The position numbers and the translations under genes were made by a program. Shown here in pieces: positions 59,835 to 64,000 of a DNA stretch of 64,000 nucleotides. Location: assembly GCA_936933955.1 (NCBI GenBank), contig CAKZIN010000034.1, positions 13,235-77,234 of the forward strand, read 5' to 3'. Source of the stretch: an uncultured Sphingopyxis sp. (GTDB taxonomy: Bacteria > Pseudomonadota > Alphaproteobacteria > Sphingomonadales > Sphingomonadaceae). The notes below the pieces were generated by a model, which searched no databases, was not told the origin of the DNA, and was given only the letters and a program-made list of their open reading frames with translations. Numbering within the stretch: the first letter of the stretch is position 1; each line of letters begins with the position of its first letter.

Positions 59835-60853
59835 TGCAGAGCCAGAGCCAGGGCCAGGGCGGCGGGAACGGCGATCGCCCGTTCGAAAGAGAAGCGGGGC
59901 CGGAGCCGCGCTGGTCATCGTTCGAAGAGCCGCGGACCGTGGGCGACCACCCGCAGTCGAGCTTCACCGACGATGCCCCGGCGCACGGCTTCAGCGCCGA
60001 CCGCCGCGACCAGATCGCGCATGGCCTCCACGCCAGCGACCATGAACCCCTCCCGCCCGCCGCCGACTGGCGCGACCCGGCGCTGGCGGAGGACGAAGCC
60101 TATCGCCTCGACCAGACGCGAGAGGTGGACGCTCCGCTGCTCGGCGAAACCGCGCACGACGCGCCATCGGCGGCACCGTGGCTCGAACCCGCGGGCGACG
60201 AGCCGGTGGAGGGCGCGAGTGGGGGGCGGCTGATCGGGCTGGTGGTCGCGGGCCTGGCGCTGATCGGGCTCGTCGTCGGCGGGCTCTACGCCTGGCAGAA
60301 CCGCGCGGTCGAGGGCGACGGCACGCTTATCGCTGCGCCCGCGGGTCCGTACAAGGGCCCGCCCGCGCCCGAACGCGGTCGTTTCGAAGGCGAAGCGGAT
60401 GCTGCGGTCGCCGCGACCGAAGGCCAGGCGCCGACCGGGAATGTCGATGCCTCGCGCCTCCCCGAAGCGCCCACCAATCCGACGCCGGTGCGCATCGCAC
60501 AAGCTGAACGGCCCGCCACGATGCCCGCGCCTAAGGGTGCTGCCGCCGCTGCGCCCGTGACGCGCGCCGATGCAGTGCCTGCGTCTGCTCCGACCCCGGT
60601 GAGCAAGGCTGCTCCTGCGCCCACCGCAGCGCCCGCGGCGGGCACCGCGCAGCTCGGCGCGTTCGCCAATCAGGCCGCGGCGAACCGCGCCTGGAGCCAG
60701 CTGCAGAGCCGCTTCGAATGGCTCAAGGACACCGGTCACAGCGTCACGCCCGCGACCGTCAACGGCCGCACCGTCTACCGGCTCACCGCGGCGGGCGGGG
60801 CGACGCTGTGCCAACGGCTGCGCGTCGCGGGGGAGACGTGCATCGTCCGCTGA
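59834..60853 (+). CDS. SPOR domain membrane protein
   Basis: 339 aa. Cytoplasmic residues 1-132 are acidic and low complexity; one helix (about 133-156, RLIGLVVAGLALIGLVVGGLY) spans the membrane; a Pro/Ala-rich linker leads to a C-terminal SPOR domain (about 272-339, AQLGAFANQAAANRAWSQLQ). SPOR domains bind glycan strands lacking stem peptides at division sites, so a role in septation is likely. Nearby nagZ encodes a murein-recycling enzyme. Confidence 0.9.
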   Translation: MQSQSQGQGGGNGDRPFEREAGPEPRWSSFEEPRTVGDHPQSSFTDDAPAHGFSADRRDQIAHGLHASDHEPLPPAADWRDPALAEDEAYRLDQTREVDAPLLGETAHDAPSAAPWLEPAGDEPVEGASGGRLIGLVVAGLALIGLVVGGLYAWQNRAVEGDGTLIAAPAGPYKGPPAPERGRFEGEADAAVAATEGQAPTGNVDASRLPEAPTNPTPVRIAQAERPATMPAPKGAAAAAPVTRADAVPASAPTPVSKAAPAPTAAPAAGTAQLGAFANQAAANRAWSQLQSRFEWLKDTGHSVTPATVNGRTVYRLTAAGGATLCQRLRVAGETCIVR

Positions 60854-60874
60854 CGGTCGCCCACTCCTGCCCCG

Positions 60875-60902
60875 CTGACACGCTGCACGGGCGCTGCTAA
60901 CC
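60875..60902 (+). promoter_or_regulatory. Possible nagZ promoter
   Basis: CTGACA (60875-60880), 16 bases, CTAACC (60897-60902), seven bases before the ATG of nagZ. Confidence 0.3.
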
Positions 60903-60909
60903 CCGACGC

Positions 60910-61935
60910 ATGACGATCCACACTCCCGCCTTCCTCGGCCTGTCGGGCACTTCGCTGAGCGAGGAGGAGCGCGCGCTGTTCCGCGACACCGCGCCCGCCG
61001 GTTACATCCTGTTTGCGCGCAACATCGTCGATCGCACGCAGGTCCGCGCGCTCACCGACGCGCTGCGGGAACTCGCCGGGCGTGCCGACCTTCCGATCCT
61101 GATCGACCAAGAGGGGGGCCGCGTCGCGCGCATGCGGCCGCCCGAATGGCCCAGCTTTCCGGCCGGCAACGCCTATGCCTCGCTCTACGAACGCGCCCCC
61201 TCCAGCGCCATCGCCGCGGCCAAGGCGAATGCGGAGGCGATCGCGCTGGTGCTGGCGGAGGTGGGGGTCACCGTAAACTGCCTCCCCGTGCTCGACGTCG
61301 CGACCGAGGGGACGCACGCCGCGCTCGGCGATCGCGCCATGAGCGATGACCCGATGCGCGTCGCCGCGCTCGGCCGCGCAGTGCTCGAGGGGCTCGAGGC
61401 GGGGGGCGTCGTCGGCGTTGTCAAGCACATCCCCGGCCACGGCCGCGCCGAGGTCGACAGCCACCACGAACTCCCCATCGTCAACGCGAGCGAGGCGGAG
61501 CTCGAGCGCGACATCGCGCCCTTCCGCACGCTCAACTGGGCGCCGATGGCGATGACCACGCATGTCCTCTATCCGGTGTGGGACGCGGAGCGACCCGCCA
61601 CGCAGAGCGCGCGGGTGATCGCCGACGTCATTCGCGGCCGCGTCGGATTCGACGGGCTTCTGATGACCGACGACCTCGACATGCACGCGCTTACCGGCAG
61701 CAAGGGCGAGCGTGCGGCGCTGGCGCTCGACGCGGGTTGCGACATCGCGCTGCAGTGCAACGGCGACATCGACGACATGCGCGAGCTCACGGCGCGCGTC
61801 GCGGGGCGCATGACCGCTCTGGCGCAACACCGCCTCGACGCCGCCATGGCGCGCATCGCTGGCGCGCGCGGCTTCTCCGCCGACCGGCTGGCGGAAGTGA
61901 CCGAGGTGCGCGACGGTCTGCTCGCGCTCGCCTGA
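60910..61935 (+). CDS. nagZ: Beta-N-acetylhexosaminidase NagZ
   Basis: 341 aa family GH3 enzyme that removes GlcNAc from anhydro-muropeptides in the cytoplasm. LIDQEGGRVARMRPP, KHIPGHGRAEVDSHHELP (catalytic His on the flexible loop) and LLMTDDLDMHAL (nucleophile Asp) are present. Its products control AmpR-type beta-lactam responses in some bacteria; not known here. It lies 57 bases after the SPOR gene. Confidence 0.94.
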   Translation: MTIHTPAFLGLSGTSLSEEERALFRDTAPAGYILFARNIVDRTQVRALTDALRELAGRADLPILIDQEGGRVARMRPPEWPSFPAGNAYASLYERAPSSAIAAAKANAEAIALVLAEVGVTVNCLPVLDVATEGTHAALGDRAMSDDPMRVAALGRAVLEGLEAGGVVGVVKHIPGHGRAEVDSHHELPIVNASEAELERDIAPFRTLNWAPMAMTTHVLYPVWDAERPATQSARVIADVIRGRVGFDGLLMTDDLDMHALTGSKGERAALALDAGCDIALQCNGDIDDMRELTARVAGRMTALAQHRLDAAMARIAGARGFSADRLAEVTEVRDGLLALA

Positions 61936-61952
61936 AACGGGGAGCGGCGGGC

Positions 61953-62723
61953 ATGGCGGAAAACGTCGAGCTGTTCGAAACCGAAGCCCTGAACGCAGCG
62001 CCGCTCGAGCGCCTGCACCTCGAATTCGACGCGTGGGAGGGGCCGCTCGACCTGCTGCTGACGCTCGCGCGCGCCCAGAAGGTGGACCTGGCGCAGATCT
62101 CGATCCTCGCGCTGACCGACCAGTATCTCGCCTACCTCGACGATGCTGCCGCGCGCGCGATCGAGGTGGCGGCGGACCATTTGGTGATGGCGGCGTGGCT
62201 CGCGCAGCTTAAGTCCGCGTTGCTGCTGCCGCGCGAGGAGCAGCCGGACCCGGACCCCGAAGAAATCGCCGCGGAACTGCGCCATCGCCTCGCTCGCCTC
62301 TCCGCGATGCGCGATGCAGGCGCGCGGCTGATGGCGCGCGACCGCCTTGGCCGCGACACCTTCCCACGTGGTGCACCGGAAGGGCTGGCGGTGATCCGCA
62401 ACCGCGTGTGGGAGACGAGTTTGCTCGACCTCATCCGCGCGCTCGGCGACATCGAAGAACGTCGCCGCCCGGTCCTGCATCAGGTCAAGCATCGCGACGT
62501 CGTGACGCTTGAGGATGCGCTAGGGCGGCTGCGACGGCTGCTCCCCAGGCTCGCGGACTGGACCCCGCTCGAACGCACGGTGGAGCCCGCCGGCAGCGCG
62601 CAGCGGCGGCGCTCCGCGCGGGCGTCGGGGCTGGTCGCCGCGCTCGAACTCGCGCGGATGGGGCGCGTGGCGCTGCGTCAGGGGGAGGCGTTTTCGCCGT
62701 TGCTGCTGCGGGGCGCGCGGTGA
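61953..62723 (+). CDS. scpA: Segregation and condensation protein A
   Basis: 256 aa kleisin that bridges the SMC dimer. EGPLDLLLTLARAQKVDLAQI is the typical N-terminal block and the C-terminal winged-helix part follows (about 175-256). GGGGAGCGG precedes the ATG. It overlaps scpB by GTGA and follows nagZ by 17 bases. smc is not in the window. Confidence 0.92.
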   Translation: MAENVELFETEALNAAPLERLHLEFDAWEGPLDLLLTLARAQKVDLAQISILALTDQYLAYLDDAAARAIEVAADHLVMAAWLAQLKSALLLPREEQPDPDPEEIAAELRHRLARLSAMRDAGARLMARDRLGRDTFPRGAPEGLAVIRNRVWETSLLDLIRALGDIEERRRPVLHQVKHRDVVTLEDALGRLRRLLPRLADWTPLERTVEPAGSAQRRRSARASGLVAALELARMGRVALRQGEAFSPLLLRGAR

Positions 62724-63301
62724 GCATGGACCCGCTCGCGCGTTCGGTGGAGGCGATGCTGTTCGCCAGCCCCGACCCGCTCACCCCGGCAGAGATCGCC
62801 ACGCGCACCGGCACCGAGCGAACCGAGGTCGTCGCGGCGCTCTCTGCGATCCGCGAACGTCATGCGGGGAGCGGGATCGAGCTGGTCGAGCGCGGCGGGC
62901 ACTGGCACCTCCAGACCCCCGCCGACCTCGCCTGGCTGTTGCGGCGAGAAGAGGACGCGCCCCGCCGCCTCAGCCGCGCGGCGGTCGAGACGTTGGCGAT
63001 CATCGCCTACCACGAACCCGTCAGTCGCGCGGAGATAGAGGCGATCCGCGGAGTTCAGACCGCGCGCGGGACGCTCGACGTGCTGCTGGAGGCGGGTTGG
63101 GTGCGCCCCGCCGGTCGGCGCGAGGTGCCCGGGCGCCCGCTGACCTACGCGACCACCCCCGCCTTCCTGGCGCATTTCGGGCTCGCCAGCCGCCGCGACC
63201 TGCCTGCGCTGGCGGAATTGCGGGCAGCAGGGATGCTCGACCCGGTCCGCGCCGAGGCGCCGACGCAAGCGACGCTGGCGCCCGACGACGAAGCCGGGTA
63301 A
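62720..63301 (+). CDS. scpB: Segregation and condensation protein B
   Basis: 193 aa with two winged-helix domains: SVEAMLFASPDPLTPAEIA at the start, LSRAAVETLAIIAYHEPVSRAEIEAIRG in the middle and a GRREVPGRPLTYATTPAFLAHFGL end, all typical for ScpB. It binds the middle of ScpA. Start GTG 62720 (overlap with scpA) or ATG 62726. Confidence 0.93.
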   Translation: MSMDPLARSVEAMLFASPDPLTPAEIATRTGTERTEVVAALSAIRERHAGSGIELVERGGHWHLQTPADLAWLLRREEDAPRRLSRAAVETLAIIAYHEPVSRAEIEAIRGVQTARGTLDVLLEAGWVRPAGRREVPGRPLTYATTPAFLAHFGLASRRDLPALAELRAAGMLDPVRAEAPTQATLAPDDEAG

Positions 63302-63350
63302 GATTGCTCGCAAAGGGCGCCCATCGCCCCCAAGAAATCGGAGTTTCCGC

Positions 63351-63602
63351 ATGGGTTCGTTCAGCATCTGGCACTGGCTGGTGCTCGGCATCATCATCCT
63401 GCTGCTGTTCGGCAAGGGCCGCTTTTCCGACATGATGGGTGACGTCGCGAAGGGCGTGAAAAGCTTCAAGCGCGGGCTCGCCGATGAAGACGAGACTTCC
63501 GTCACGACCACGCCGCCACCGGTTCAGCGTATCGAAGGTCAGCCGGTCCCGCCGGCCAACGCTACGACGGTCGAGGCCACCCGCGTCGAACCGCGCGTCT
63601 GA
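63351..63602 (+). CDS. tatA: Twin-arginine translocase subunit TatA
   Basis: 83 aa. One N-terminal helix (WHWLVLGIIILLLFGKGRFSD, with the Phe-Gly hinge) and an amphipathic helix (MMGDVAKGVKSFKRGL), then a Pro/Thr-rich tail. TatA oligomers form the translocation path. It belongs to tatABC, co-linear with scpAB, and its Rieske substrate PetA is encoded in this window. Confidence 0.93.
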   Translation: MGSFSIWHWLVLGIIILLLFGKGRFSDMMGDVAKGVKSFKRGLADEDETSVTTTPPPVQRIEGQPVPPANATTVEATRVEPRV

Positions 63603-63637
63603 TTTCGCGCGACTGCGCGTCGTACGCGGCCAAATAG

Positions 63638-64000
63638 ATGTTCGACGTCGCTCCATCCGAACTGCTGCTCGTGATCATCGTCGCGGTGGCGGTGATCGGG
63701 CCCAAGGATCTGCCCAAGGTCGCGCGCACCGTAGGCAATTGGGTGGCCAAGGCGCGCGGCATGGCGCGCCATTTCCGCAGCGGCGTCGACGCGATGATGC
63801 GCGAGGCGGAGCTTGAGGAACTCGAAAAGCAGTGGCGCGCGCACAATGAAGCGATCATGCGCGCTTACCCCCGGCTGGGACCGCTCGGCGCGCCCGGTCA
63901 GGTGATCGACGGTGTCGCGACCCCGGTCGGGCCGGGGGGCGCGCTGCCGGACTATGGAGCGCAAGCGGCCCCGGCTACGCCTACTCCGGCGCCCCCCGCC
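63638..64000 (+). CDS. tatB: Sec-independent protein translocase TatB (cut by window end)
   Basis: The visible 121 codons begin MFDVAPSELLLVIIVAVAVIGPKDLPK, the TatB helix and Gly-Pro hinge, then an amphipathic region (VARTVGNWVAKARGMARHFRSG) and a Pro/Ala-rich tail. The frame is still open at the window end; tatC would be expected next. Confidence 0.92.
   Translation, partial: MFDVAPSELLLVIIVAVAVIGPKDLPKVARTVGNWVAKARGMARHFRSGVDAMMREAELEELEKQWRAHNEAIMRAYPRLGPLGAPGQVIDGVATPVGPGGALPDYGAQAAPATPTPAPPA

Noticed and set aside
1..64000. CRISPR arrays, IS elements, prophage or integrase genes
   Set aside because: No regularly spaced repeats, transposase, integrase or phage structural genes were found on either strand.

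Overview
The window is a 64 kb piece of a GC-rich alphaproteobacterial chromosome, most likely a sphingomonad (order Sphingomonadales). This rests on the bacterial Ku/LigD pair, HWE-family histidine kinase, ATP12 chaperone, EipA (DUF1134) protein, Fbp-type petABC operon, the argS-SPOR-nagZ-scpAB-tatAB string and a complete exosortase A (XrtA) exopolysaccharide locus of the sphingomonad type. No phage, IS element, CRISPR array or rRNA was seen. Genes are packed tightly: many neighbours share ATGA, GTGA or TGATG overlaps, and no stretch over 300 bases lacks a gene.

Layout. 1-3906 (minus): ligD (cut by the window edge), ku, an enoyl-CoA hydratase and an HWE histidine kinase. 3977-4050: tRNA-Gln(CTG). 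4156-9628 (plus): fprA, a PilZ protein, then a six-gene overlapping chain crcB - RluA-type pseudouridine synthase - PaiB-like - HAD phosphatase - 70-aa membrane protein - ATP12 chaperone. 9657-11998 (minus): crotonase and acyl-CoA synthetase. 12225-13058: eipA. 13283-16025 (minus): cytochrome bc1 complex. 16299-23708: hemF, a membrane protein, lipB plus a lipoprotein, queE/queC, def, recR, fmt, truA.

23749-42174 is the XrtA/PEP-CTERM exopolysaccharide locus. The long minus-strand operon runs from the Wza-like export lipoprotein through chain-length determinant, tyrosine autokinase, outer-membrane protein, ATPase, deacetylase, FemAB protein, glycosyltransferase and exosortase (fused to EpsI) to an AsnB-like amidotransferase. 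Upstream on the same strand lie an acyl-CoA ligase and a PLP decarboxylase. Divergent to these are a GNAT protein, an acyl carrier protein and a fused hydrolase 2/hydrolase 1. Together they should make, modify, polymerise and export a surface polysaccharide and process PEP-CTERM proteins. The priming sugar transferase, PEP-CTERM substrates and PrsK/PrsR regulators are not in the window.

42171-64000: RhlE-type helicase, FAD-linked oxidase with glpK, a soluble chemoreceptor-like protein, alanine dehydrogenase, a three-gene surface-glycan module (GT-C membrane protein, GtrA, UGM-like flavoprotein), sdhCDA without an adjacent sdhB, an alpha/beta hydrolase, a lipoprotein, and the argS-SPOR-nagZ-scpA-scpB-tatA-tatB string that runs off the end.

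Notable observations are a set of CTTGnn-N16-18-CTAnnn promoter-like elements placed 7-9 bases before start codons that have poor Shine-Dalgarno sequences (possible leaderless mRNAs for def, recR, fmt, lipB and others); a palindromic repeat that forms the glycosyltransferase stop and the first codons of xrtA; the hydrolase fusion; and the uncharacterised glycan module.
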